A DNA stretch of 64,000 nt, taken from assembly GCA_029245245.1 (NCBI GenBank), contig JAQWPT010000003.1:1-64000 (forward strand), read 5' to 3'. Shown piece after piece: positions 43,471-51,348 of the stretch. The position numbers were made by a program, and so were the translations under genes. Under the pieces are notes generated by a model that saw nothing but the letters and a program-made list of their open reading frames with translations, searched no databases and was not told where the DNA came from. Every line of letters begins with the position of its first letter. Position 1 is the stretch's first letter. The DNA is from Phycisphaerales bacterium (GTDB lineage Bacteria > Planctomycetota > Phycisphaerae > Phycisphaerales > SM1A02).

Positions 43471-44436
43471 TCAGGAGTTGTTGAAGCCCATCTGCCCGAG
43501 CAGGCCGTCGAACTGGTCAAGATCGAAGAACTCGATCACGAGCCGGCCTCGACCAGGATTCCTTGCCTGCTGCTGGATCTGCACACGCGTACCAAGGTGC
43601 TCACCCAACTTCTTCTGGAGATCCTCGATGTTGGATTGGCGAGGGTTGACTTCGGTCTCCCCCTTGGTTGACTTGCTGCCTGAACCGTCGGAACTCTGAC
43701 GGACTTTTCGTTCCAACTCACGTACTGACCAGTGTTTAGAAATGCATTGGCGAAGCAGCCGTGCCCTCGACGTCAAGTTAGCAACTGCTAACATAGCCTT
43801 CGCGTGCCCCATGCTCAGGACCGCGGTTCGAACCGCCTGCTTCGTTGCTTCGTCCAGCTCGTTGAGCCTCAGGTGATTGGTAACGGAGGAACGATTGAGC
43901 CCGACCTTCTCAGCGATCTCCTGGTGCGTCAGCCCGAACTGATCCTGCAGGTGCTGGAATGCCTCAGCTCGCTCCATCGGATTGAGATCTTCACGCTGCA
44001 CGTTCTCGATGATGGACCACTCTGCGGCGGTCCGATCATCGACATCCTGGACTACAGCTGGGATACGCTCGAGCCCAACGATCTCGGCAGCCCGCAACCG
44101 ACGCTCACCAGCAACCAACTCGTAGCCGCCTGATGCGGCGGGCCGCACGACCACTGGCTGCATGACGCCCGCAGTGCGAATCGAATCCGCCAGAGAGGTC
44201 AGGGCCGCCTCATCGAAGACCTTTCGGGGCTGGTACTGGTTTGGCTGAAGCTGGCCCAGGGGGATGTGAATCAGGCCACCATCCGAAGCATCCTCAATGG
44301 CAGCCACTGGCTCCATGGTGGCAACGGCAACATCACCCGAGGGCTCCACCGAACCGGGAACCTCGACCTTCACTGGTGAGTTGATCATGCTTCCAAGACC
44401 ACGGCCCAATCGACGCTTCTTCTTCTTTGTCGCCAT
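43471..44436 (-). CDS. parB: Chromosome-partitioning protein ParB
   Basis: 321 aa CTP-dependent DNA clamp that loads at parS. The basic N-terminus (ATKKKKRRLGRGLGSMI) is typical of the ParA-contacting end. The CTPase domain has IPLGQLQPNQYQPRKVFDE and the GERRLRAA motif followed by IIENVQREDLNPMERA. The helix-turn-helix is LTHQEIAEKVGLNRSSVTNH. The C-terminal dimer domain ends FFDLDQFDGLLGQMGF. ATG 44436 was chosen because GGGAG lies upstream; a longer reading begins inside a parS site. parA is not adjacent but 14 kb away. Confidence 0.96.
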   Translation of the reverse strand: MATKKKKRRLGRGLGSMINSPVKVEVPGSVEPSGDVAVATMEPVAAIEDASDGGLIHIPLGQLQPNQYQPRKVFDEAALTSLADSIRTAGVMQPVVVRPAASGGYELVAGERRLRAAEIVGLERIPAVVQDVDDRTAAEWSIIENVQREDLNPMERAEAFQHLQDQFGLTHQEIAEKVGLNRSSVTNHLRLNELDEATKQAVRTAVLSMGHAKAMLAVANLTSRARLLRQCISKHWSVRELERKVRQSSDGSGSKSTKGETEVNPRQSNIEDLQKKLGEHLGTRVQIQQQARNPGRGRLVIEFFDLDQFDGLLGQMGFNNS

Positions 44437-44470
44437 TGCCACAAGCTCCCGTTCTTCCATGGGGCACGGA

Positions 44471-44486
44471 TGTTCCACGTGGAACA
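44471..44486. promoter_or_regulatory. parS centromere-like site (copy 1)
   Basis: TGTTCCACGTGGAACA, a perfect 16-bp palindrome matching the ParB-binding parS consensus, 35 nt upstream of the parB start. Confidence 0.93.
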
Positions 44487-44509
44487 GCGTCACCCAATTT
44501 CACCAGGGA

Positions 44510-44525
44510 TGTTCCACGTGGAACA
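44510..44525. promoter_or_regulatory. parS centromere-like site (copy 2)
   Basis: Second identical 16-bp palindrome TGTTCCACGTGGAACA, 39 bp centre to centre from the first. Two sites at the parB promoter suggest both segregation and autoregulation. Confidence 0.93.
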
Positions 44526-44681
44526 TCCCCAATGAACTCGACACCTTAGCGAGGCTCCGATAAGTTTTTCATCGTGAATCTGAACCAAGAGCAGGGGGGA
44601 AGCCACGCAATAAGGTGGCTATGGACGGCAATTGCATCGAACGCGCGGCCATCTGCGTCGAACGTGCTGGCTTCTGTTGTC

Positions 44682-44713
44682 TATTTTGCCTAACTTGCCC
44701 TAAACTCGCCTAA
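44682..44713. repeat. Three imperfect 10-bp direct repeats
   Basis: Ten-base units ending TAA at 44693, 44703 and 44713 (TTTTGCCTAA-like, CTTGCCCTAA, ACTCGCCTAA). They lie in the locally AT-richer gap between parS and the ABC ATPase stop codon. The rest of the gap (44526-44681) holds only a short AGCCAC/GTGGCT hairpin at 44601-44620. Their function is unknown. Confidence 0.45.
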
Positions 44714-45765
44714 TCCTTGAGGATGACGACATCTTCTGGCTTCACCGAGACCGTAAGCTCACCCTCAGCAGGATGGGCCGGGTTCAACTGCAAGGTCCTG
44801 ATGACCGATCCATCCTCCAGCCTCAGGTGGTACTGGGCCTGGTCACCGAGAAAGACATGACGATCAATCTCACCCGTGAAGGCATTGGCCTCGCCCGGGC
44901 TCGAAGCCTGCAAGGCCTCGGGGCGAATCGAGCACGTCACGCTGCCATGATCGGGGACTTCACCCTGATAGGAAGACGCAAGCACTTTCCCAACAGGAGT
45001 TTGCAACTCCACGCCGGCTTCGCTCTTGCCAAGCACCTCTGCTGAGAGGAAGTTCGTCTCGCCGAGAAACTCGGCGACGAAGCGGGTAGTAGGGCTCCGG
45101 TAGAGTGACCGTGGATCACCAACCTGCACGGCCTTGCCATGGCGAAGAACCGCCACTCGGTCTGCCATGGACAGCGCTTCATCCTGATCATGGGTCACGT
45201 AGACCGTTGTAATCCCTGTTTCCTTGCAGATACGGCGGATTTCACTTCGCATATCAAGCCGAAGCTTGGCATCGAGATTCGAGAGCGGCTCATCAAGCAG
45301 GAGAACTCCAGGTTCAACCACGAGAGCCCGAGCCAGGGCAACCCGCTGCTGCTGGCCACCAGAGAGTTCATTGGGCTTTCGCTGGGCGTACTGTTCCATC
45401 TGGACCATGGCGAGGGCCCGCTCCACCCGCTCCTGCTTCTGAGCGGCCGGCACCTTCCGCAGCACCAGCCCGTAGGCCACGTTCTCGGCCACCGTCATGT
45501 GCGGCCAGAGGGCGTAGCTCTGGAACACCATCCCAGTATTACGGCGATTTGGAGGGGTCTGGGTGACCTCACGCTCGTCGAAATGGATGGTTCCATCAGT
45601 GGGCTCGATGAAACCGGCGATCATCCGCAGCAGGGTGGTCTTGCCACAGCCGGATGGGCCCAGCAGGAAGAACAACTCGCCTGGCTCGATCTCAAGGTCG
45701 ATCCCGTCGACCGCGACGGTCGAGCCGTAGCACTTGCGGATACCAGAAAGTTTGATCGAGTTCAT
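44710..45765 (-). CDS. ABC transporter ATP-binding protein (MalK/PotA/FbpC-type)
   Basis: 351 aa importer ATPase with a C-terminal regulatory TOBE domain. Walker A is LGPSGCGKTTLLRMIAGF, the signature is NELSGGQQQRVALARAL, Walker B is GVLLLDEPLSNLDAKLR and the H-loop is TVYVTHDQDEALSM. The C-terminal part has SIRPEALQAS and VKPEDVVIL. It belongs to the group that serves sugars, polyamines or iron. No permease or binding protein is adjacent, so the substrate cannot be inferred. ATG 45765 is set by homology (MNSIKLSGIRKCYG), with a TATCGT hexamer 9 nt upstream. Confidence 0.9.
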   Translation of the reverse strand: MNSIKLSGIRKCYGSTVAVDGIDLEIEPGELFFLLGPSGCGKTTLLRMIAGFIEPTDGTIHFDEREVTQTPPNRRNTGMVFQSYALWPHMTVAENVAYGLVLRKVPAAQKQERVERALAMVQMEQYAQRKPNELSGGQQQRVALARALVVEPGVLLLDEPLSNLDAKLRLDMRSEIRRICKETGITTVYVTHDQDEALSMADRVAVLRHGKAVQVGDPRSLYRSPTTRFVAEFLGETNFLSAEVLGKSEAGVELQTPVGKVLASSYQGEVPDHGSVTCSIRPEALQASSPGEANAFTGEIDRHVFLGDQAQYHLRLEDGSVIRTLQLNPAHPAEGELTVSVKPEDVVILKD

Positions 45766-45774
45766 GGGCAGCAA

Positions 45775-45780
45775 ACGATA
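45775..45780 (-). promoter_or_regulatory. Putative -10 element of the ABC ATPase gene
   Basis: On the minus strand TATCGT lies 9 nt before the ATG at 45765. It would give a leader of about 2 nt. Confidence 0.35.
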
Positions 45781-45867
45781 CCAAGTACAGGCGATCTCGG
45801 GAGAGGGGTCCCACGCATGCGTTAGGATACGTCCCACCCCTGAGGGGTCCATGGAGGTGTCCTCGGA

Positions 45868-46209
45868 ATGTCGATGATGACGCTTAATCACCTGCAGCAG
45901 TTGAAGGAATGGCGTGGCCCACGCTCCCGGCCTTCGATCTACCAGGGCGCCATCACCAGAATTCATCGCGATGCCAAGCGGACCAGTCGACACCTTGGAG
46001 ACTTCATCGAACACTGGCAGGCACTGCTGCCCCGTGAGATCGCTGCGGGAACCTCGGTCGAATCGGCGCGCGGCGGCACCATTCACATACGAGTGAAGAA
46101 CTCGGCGATCGCCTTCGAAGTCGATCGACTGCTTCGTGGGGGCGTCCTCGCGAAACTGCGCAGTTCGTGCTCGATCACCGTTGCCGACATCAAGGTCCGC
46201 GTCCGCTGA
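45868..46209 (+). CDS. DciA-like (DUF721) protein
   Basis: 113 aa. The DUF721 domain is visible as LGDFIEHWQALLPREIAAGT, GGTIHIRVKNSAIAFEVDRL and KLRSSCSITVADIKVRV. DciA proteins load the replicative helicase in bacteria lacking DnaC/DnaI, and such genes are often near the origin; that function is inherited by homology. It lies between the parB/ABC region and mnmE. GGAGG lies upstream of the ATG, and a TAGGAT hexamer at 45823-45828 could be its -10. Confidence 0.75.
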   Translation: MSMMTLNHLQQLKEWRGPRSRPSIYQGAITRIHRDAKRTSRHLGDFIEHWQALLPREIAAGTSVESARGGTIHIRVKNSAIAFEVDRLLRGGVLAKLRSSCSITVADIKVRVR

Positions 46210-46210
46210 C

Positions 46211-46594
46211 TCAGTCGGCGGGCACCAGCGCATCAGGCAGCGGCCGGGGCCGACCATCACCATCAAGGCACGCGAGCACCGTTCGTCCGGTCACGAGCTT
46301 GCGACCGTCGAGTGACAACTCGTATGCATGCTCGAGCTTGACCCGGCTTCCGCCTGACAACGTCGTTCGAAGAGACAGCAGGTCGTCGTACCGCGCGGGC
46401 GCGTGGTAACGCACCTCGAGACTGATGACCGCCAACAGCACGCCTTCGGCTTCCATCTCCCGATAGGAACCGCCGAGGGAACGCAGCAGTTCCGTGCGCC
46501 CCATCTCGAACCAGACTGGGTACACCGTGTGGTGCACCACACCCATGGGATCGCATTCCTGATAGCGCGCCCGGACTTCGATGACGTGTTCCAT
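46211..46594 (-). CDS. YbgC/4-hydroxybenzoyl-CoA-type thioesterase
   Basis: 127 aa hotdog-fold acyl-CoA thioesterase. The active-site motif is visible as RYQECDPMGVVHHTVYPVWF (catalytic Asp and the conserved His), followed by VISLEVRYHAPARYDDLL. Length and pattern match the YbgC family. The substrate may be short-chain or phospholipid-related acyl-CoA. It follows mnmE by 20 nt but has its own TACCCT 7 nt before the ATG, so it is probably also transcribed alone, leaderless. It ends 1 nt from the convergent DciA-like gene. Confidence 0.85.
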   Translation of the reverse strand: MEHVIEVRARYQECDPMGVVHHTVYPVWFEMGRTELLRSLGGSYREMEAEGVLLAVISLEVRYHAPARYDDLLSLRTTLSGGSRVKLEHAYELSLDGRKLVTGRTVLACLDGDGRPRPLPDALVPAD

Positions 46595-46601
46595 GCCCGA
46601 C

Positions 46602-46607
46602 AGGGTA
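46602..46607 (-). promoter_or_regulatory. Putative -10 element of the thioesterase gene
   Basis: On the minus strand TACCCT ends exactly 7 nt before the ATG at 46594, just beyond the mnmE stop codon. Confidence 0.5.
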
Positions 46608-46614
46608 GGGGGTG

Positions 46615-47988
46615 TTACTTGCCGATGCAGAACGACGAGAAGATCCGACCCAGAATGTCGTCGGGAGTCAACACGCCGGCGAGTGATGCGGTCGCATCGA
46701 GGCTTCGGCGAAGGGACGACGCCACAAGTTCCGGGTTCTCCAGGGCACGCCGGGCACGAGCCGGTTCGACCAGGGCCTGCACCTCCCCAAGGCCCTCCCA
46801 TGCTTCCCTGAGCTCCGCTTCGTGCCGCGGCTGAAGCGCCATGGCGTTCGCCTCCAGCAGGGCGTGGCGATCTTCCAGTCGACTACGGATCGCCACACGC
46901 AACGAGTCCATGCCGTCTCCCCGCTGCGCACTGACGGACAGCACTCCGGGCTCGTCGCCGACTTCGGACAACTCGCACTTCGTCTGCAGTTGCAAGGCTC
47001 GCTCATCCTCGATGGTCCCTGGGCTCGAGCCAGCTTCATGACACACCAGCAGCAGGTCCGCGTGCTCGATGGCCTCGTGGGCCGCCGCCTGCATGTGGTG
47101 ATTCAGTGGTGACGGGTCCATGGCATCAAGTCCCGCAAGATCGACAAGCATGACCTCCTGCGGAGGCCCGATGCCACCGGAGAGGTCCAGTGGCTCTCGC
47201 AGCACGTCGCGGGTCGTTCCCGGCGATGCGGAAACGACGGCACGGTTGGAACCGAGCAGTGCATTGAACAGCGTGGACTTTCCCGCATTGGGTGGACCGC
47301 AAAGCACGACATGCGGCAGGGCCTGCAGCATTTCCATCCCGATGGAACGCTCGAGCACTTCTCCGACGCGCTCCCGCACGGGTGCGAGACGCTCCAGCAG
47401 TGCTTCGGGAGTGATGGCGACCACGTCCTCCTCGTCGGTGAAATCGACCCCGGCTTCGACCAGCGACAGCATGCCCGCAATGGACTCAGACAGTTCCATC
47501 GCCATGGTCCCGAGTCGGCCGGTACGCAGCATCGATGCGGCCTGCAGTTGCGCATCCGAGCAGGCTGCAATGGTGGCGGCAACACCCTCGGCTTCCGTCA
47601 GTGAACAGCGACCGTTGAAGAAGGCACGGGCCGTGAACTCGCCCGGCTCGGCAAGTCGAACATCCAGCCCGGCACCCGTTCCGACTTCGATGAGCCCATC
47701 GATGATGCGAGCCAGCAGGTGTGGATTGCCCGGGGCCTGGAGTTCCACGATGTCCTCGCCGGTTGCGGTTGCAGGACCTGGCGCGGTGAGCACGAGGACC
47801 GGCAGGTCCCCGACGCCGAACTGGAGGCGGGTCGGAATGATGGTGCGGGGCACGCCCTCGTCGGGCGGGCACGGATCGAGTCGAAGCCGCATGAGGGCGA
47901 ATGCATCACGACCACTGATGCGGACAAGGCCCCGGGCCGAGCGACCCGGTGGAGAACTGACCGCCAGGATGGTGGCGGTGGCATCCAC
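46615..47988 (-). CDS. mnmE: tRNA-modification GTPase MnmE
   Basis: 457 aa. With MnmG it modifies the wobble uridine of some tRNAs. The N-terminal folate-binding domain has ILAVSSPPGRSARGLVRISG and LAEPGEFTARAFFNGRCSLT. The GTPase domain has G1 GPPNAGKSTLFNALLG, G2 SPGTTRD and G3 VDLAGLDAM (usually DTAGLR). The expected G4 NKxD appears as TKCE. The C-terminal FCIGK motif, with the catalytic cysteine, is intact. GTG 47988 (VDATATILAV) was chosen with GAGGA upstream. It lies 13 nt after yidC. mnmG is not in the window. Confidence 0.93.
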   Translation of the reverse strand: MDATATILAVSSPPGRSARGLVRISGRDAFALMRLRLDPCPPDEGVPRTIIPTRLQFGVGDLPVLVLTAPGPATATGEDIVELQAPGNPHLLARIIDGLIEVGTGAGLDVRLAEPGEFTARAFFNGRCSLTEAEGVAATIAACSDAQLQAASMLRTGRLGTMAMELSESIAGMLSLVEAGVDFTDEEDVVAITPEALLERLAPVRERVGEVLERSIGMEMLQALPHVVLCGPPNAGKSTLFNALLGSNRAVVSASPGTTRDVLREPLDLSGGIGPPQEVMLVDLAGLDAMDPSPLNHHMQAAAHEAIEHADLLLVCHEAGSSPGTIEDERALQLQTKCELSEVGDEPGVLSVSAQRGDGMDSLRVAIRSRLEDRHALLEANAMALQPRHEAELREAWEGLGEVQALVEPARARRALENPELVASSLRRSLDATASLAGVLTPDDILGRIFSSFCIGK

Positions 47989-48001
47989 GTGGTTCAATTC
48001 C

Positions 48002-50320
48002 TCACTTGCGTTTCTTGAAGGACTTGGACTGCTTCTTCTTGGCCTCGCTCTTTCGGCGGTCAAGCATCTTCGCGTAGGCACGACCCTGGGGGTCCTTGAT
48101 CTTCTGCTTCTTGTCCTTGGATGGCGACGTGCCTTTCACGACCTCGACATCAAGATCTTCTCGATCGACCTGTCGGCGGATGTGCCGGCTCTCGATGATG
48201 CCGATGGAAGATGAAGTGAGGATGTAGAGCGTCAGGCCTGACGGTGCCGAGTACAGCATCAACGGGAACATGACGATCATCATCAACCGCATGATCTTCT
48301 GCTGCGACTCCTGCTCGGGAGACAGGGAGGACGTGGGCGGTGTCATGTACTTCTGCTGCACGAAGAAGAGAAAGCCCAGCAGGATCGGGAGCAGATTCAG
48401 GCCCGTGAGATTCCAGAAGAGGAAACTGACCGGCGTCTTGAACTCGGTGAAGAAGTGATCCGGACTGCTGAGATCTGCAAGGAAGGGCCAGTCCCAGAAC
48501 AGCTGGAAGAAGCCCCAGAATGCCGGCTCCTGCCGCAATTCGAAGGCAAAGTACAGCACCGCATACAGGGCGATCCAGATGGGCATCTGGAGGAACAGCG
48601 GCAGGCATCCGAGCATCTGCAGGGGATTGACCCCGTGCTCGCGCATCAGTTTCATCTGTTCCTGCTGCTTGCGTTTCGGGTCGTCACCGTACTTCTGGTT
48701 GATCTTGTCCATCTGGGGCTTGAGCTTGCCCATCTTGCGGGTGAATCGCTGCATGCCCACCTGCGACTTCTTCGTGATCGGGTGCATCAACGTCCGCACG
48801 ATGACCACGAGGCCGATGATGGACAGGGCCCAGTCGAAGAGGATGTAGTGATCGAGGAAGGACAGGACCACCACGAGGATGTCGGCCAGCCACTGGAAGG
48901 TGCAGATCGCGCAGAACGACGACATCTGGTAGAGGATCAGTCCCCGCATGTTCAGCGCCCTGTAGGGCTGATCATCCTCGAGCACTTCCCGTTCCAGCGG
49001 TCCGGCGAAGACCCCGATGCTCAGGTCATGCGTGTCGCCACCGGCCACCTTGATGGCCGGGCTTTCCAACGTACTGATGATCATGCGGCTCTGGTCGTCG
49101 CCCTGGATCCACTTGCCGATGGTCTGCACGAGCGGAGCCAGTGAACGGCTGCCCTGGCCCTCGGGCCCGAGCACGGGGTGCACGGCCATGCCGAAGTAGC
49201 GATTGGTCGAAGCGAACCAGGAGAGGGTGAACCCCTCGGTTTCGCCGAGTTCGTTGGGCCAGAAGCCCACGCCCACTTCGGACGCATCGGTCAACTCAAG
49301 GACCATGTCCCCCCCGGCGATCACATCGGCGACGTGATTGGGATCAAAGGACTCGGGATACTCGTACCCGAATCGAAATCGCCTTCGGTCCATGTACCGG
49401 CTGCGGTCGGGAATCAAGGAAGGGGGGCCGTACTGCGCCCAGGAAATCGTCATCGATTCGGAACTGAGATTCTCGAAGGACTGCTCCAGGGTGATGTCGT
49501 AGCCGGAGCCGAGTTCCCAACGTCGATGCACCCGGGCAACGGGCTTCTCGTCATCGTTGAGCACCGTGGCCGTGAACACGCCGGGGCTGGGCTGGGCCCA
49601 GTGATCACCCCGTGTCAGGTCGAGCACCGCGCCGTTGATGACCACCCGGTTGGCGGACAGGATCGAAACGACTCGCTGCTGCAGATCCCCCTCGGGATCA
49701 TTCCACGTGATCATCTGCTCGTTGAGCAGGATGTAACGTTCCGACTCCGGCGGAAGGCTGTAGCCGGTCGTGTCACCTGCCGCCTTGGCGCTGAAGTACA
49801 TCGATGCCTGGCGACGCGACGCGGCGGTCTGCCAGATGTTCGAGAACGGGATCTGGGTGAGCCCCGCGCCCTCACGGGTAAAGATCAACTTCATGGACCA
49901 CTGCCCGGGGTCGTCGAGATCTCCGACGGACTGGAGTGGTTCATCACCGGCGTACGGGTGCGCCTGCATGTGCAGCGACTCGATCGATGACTGCTTCGCA
50001 GGAGCTGCCTCGGTTTCCGCCTTGGCGGTGGTCTCCGATGGCTTGCTGGTCTCCGATGGCTTGCTGGTCTCCGCCGCCGTGGCGGGGGCCGCGGGAGCCT
50101 GCTCCTGCTCCGTCGAAACAGGAACGTCTTCCGTGGTGGGAGGCGTGGCTGCCGCTGCCGGGGCCGGGGCCGGGGCAGTGGCCGGCTTATTGAGATAAGC
50201 CGAGGTATCGACATTGTTCGATCCACCCTCGCCGGTAGCCACCAGGATGATGATGACCAGTGCCAGCGCACCGACCACCAGTGGCACGATCAATCTCAGT
50301 CTTCTCGATGGCTGCGGCAT
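48002..50320 (-). CDS. yidC: Membrane protein insertase YidC
   Basis: 772 aa. It inserts membrane proteins alone or with SecYEG. The N-terminal helix (LIVPLVVGALALVIIILVAT) is followed by a Pro/Ala/Thr/Glu-rich linker of about 90 residues, then the large periplasmic beta domain. The conserved insertase core near residue 500 (YILFDWALSIIGLVVIVRTL) shows the hydrophilic-groove arginine (VRTLMHPITKKSQ), PQMDKINQKYGDDPKRKQQE, LPLFLQMPIWIALYAVL and a later membrane helix. The C-terminus is strongly basic (KKKQSKSFKKRK). It is longer than usual because of the linker. The gene pair yidC-mnmE is origin-proximal in many bacteria. Confidence 0.95.
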   Translation of the reverse strand: MPQPSRRLRLIVPLVVGALALVIIILVATGEGGSNNVDTSAYLNKPATAPAPAPAAAATPPTTEDVPVSTEQEQAPAAPATAAETSKPSETSKPSETTAKAETEAAPAKQSSIESLHMQAHPYAGDEPLQSVGDLDDPGQWSMKLIFTREGAGLTQIPFSNIWQTAASRRQASMYFSAKAAGDTTGYSLPPESERYILLNEQMITWNDPEGDLQQRVVSILSANRVVINGAVLDLTRGDHWAQPSPGVFTATVLNDDEKPVARVHRRWELGSGYDITLEQSFENLSSESMTISWAQYGPPSLIPDRSRYMDRRRFRFGYEYPESFDPNHVADVIAGGDMVLELTDASEVGVGFWPNELGETEGFTLSWFASTNRYFGMAVHPVLGPEGQGSRSLAPLVQTIGKWIQGDDQSRMIISTLESPAIKVAGGDTHDLSIGVFAGPLEREVLEDDQPYRALNMRGLILYQMSSFCAICTFQWLADILVVVLSFLDHYILFDWALSIIGLVVIVRTLMHPITKKSQVGMQRFTRKMGKLKPQMDKINQKYGDDPKRKQQEQMKLMREHGVNPLQMLGCLPLFLQMPIWIALYAVLYFAFELRQEPAFWGFFQLFWDWPFLADLSSPDHFFTEFKTPVSFLFWNLTGLNLLPILLGFLFFVQQKYMTPPTSSLSPEQESQQKIMRLMMIVMFPLMLYSAPSGLTLYILTSSSIGIIESRHIRRQVDREDLDVEVVKGTSPSKDKKQKIKDPQGRAYAKMLDRRKSEAKKKQSKSFKKRK

Positions 50321-50370
50321 GCGGGGAGGAAAATCGATTCAGGAAGGTGAGGAAACGGGGGACAGGAGGA

Positions 50371-51132
50371 TCAACGCCCTTCCAGGAGTCGATCACCAAG
50401 CCAATTGCTCAACTCGGGTACCGCGTGAATCTTCTTGACCACGCTTTCGACATCGTAGGGCAGGCGGAAGAACTCGACGTGCCGCTGGTCCTCGTCAAGC
50501 ACGGCGTAGCTGGACCGCGGATCAAGGTCGCGTGGCTGACCAACCGAACCGGGGTTGATGATCAACCGATCCGATCCGTTGAGTTTGTAGACGGATTCAA
50601 CATCTTCGGGAGGGTAGAAGTCCGGTTCATCCGTGAAGACGCCGGGGACGTGGGTATGGCCCACGAGGCAGTAGGTCTGCACCCGCTCGAAGATCTGCTG
50701 CATCTTGACCGGAGAGTTGATCGCATCCTCGGGGAAGATGTACTCGTTGATGGGTCGCCGGGGCGAACCGTGCACGCAGAGGAAATCTCCGAATCCAACC
50801 CGGACCTTCAACCGGCCGAGAAACTCCCAGCGACGTCCCGCCGCCTGGTCATCCTCTTCCTTCTCGAATTGGGCTCGGGTCCAGTAGGCGGCCTGTTCAG
50901 CGGCGACGTTGAAGTTCGTCGGCTCGTAGAGTGCCCCGTAATCGTGGTTGCCCAGGAGGGACCAGTCACAATGCTCGGCGATGAGGTCCACGCAACTGAC
51001 TGGATCCGGGCCATAACCGAGGATGTCCCCGAGGCAGATGATCCGATCGCAGTTTCGTTCCTTGATGTCCCCGAGAACCACCTGGAGTGCCTCAAGGTTG
51101 CCGTGGATATCACTGATGATGGCCGTTCGCAC
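50371..51132 (-). CDS. Calcineurin-like metallophosphoesterase (YfcE/MJ0936-type)
   Basis: 253 aa. The dinuclear-metal motifs are complete: MRTAIISDIHGNLEAL (DxH), ICLGDILGYGP (GDxxG), LLGNHDYGAL (GNHD), VHGSPRRP and VGHTHVPGVF. It is a small phosphodiesterase whose substrate is not known. GGGAG precedes the ATG at 51132. It lies upstream of yidC in the same direction and is divergent from lpd. Confidence 0.88.
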   Translation of the reverse strand: MRTAIISDIHGNLEALQVVLGDIKERNCDRIICLGDILGYGPDPVSCVDLIAEHCDWSLLGNHDYGALYEPTNFNVAAEQAAYWTRAQFEKEEDDQAAGRRWEFLGRLKVRVGFGDFLCVHGSPRRPINEYIFPEDAINSPVKMQQIFERVQTYCLVGHTHVPGVFTDEPDFYPPEDVESVYKLNGSDRLIINPGSVGQPRDLDPRSSYAVLDEDQRHVEFFRLPYDVESVVKKIHAVPELSNWLGDRLLEGR

Positions 51133-51304
51133 GGGGTGCTCCCAAATGGTGAACGGTGGATGCTAGGGGGGGGCCCGTGGACCGTCAACGGGATGGCGCG
51201 CCCAGTCGCTCTCCATCTGCCTTCAAGGACCCGTGGCGGGGACTTCCCGAGGCAGGCACCGGGGTCGGAGCCGGACATGGCAGGCCATGACCGGCCGTGA
51301 GGGT

Positions 51305-51310
51305 TACAAT
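51305..51310 (+). promoter_or_regulatory. Putative -10 element of lpd
   Basis: TACAAT, 38 nt before the GTG start of lpd; a leader of about 32 nt would carry GGGAG (51336-51340). The 14-mer TACAATGCCCGCCT also occurs at the der promoter. Confidence 0.4.
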
Positions 51311-51348
51311 GCCCGCCTTCCTCGACACCAGATACGGGAGTGTGAAGC

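Noticed and set aside
44437-44493. An upstream start for parB giving MTLFHVEHP...
   Set aside because: The extra residues FHVEH come from reading through a parS palindrome; the ATG at 44436 has its own Shine-Dalgarno.
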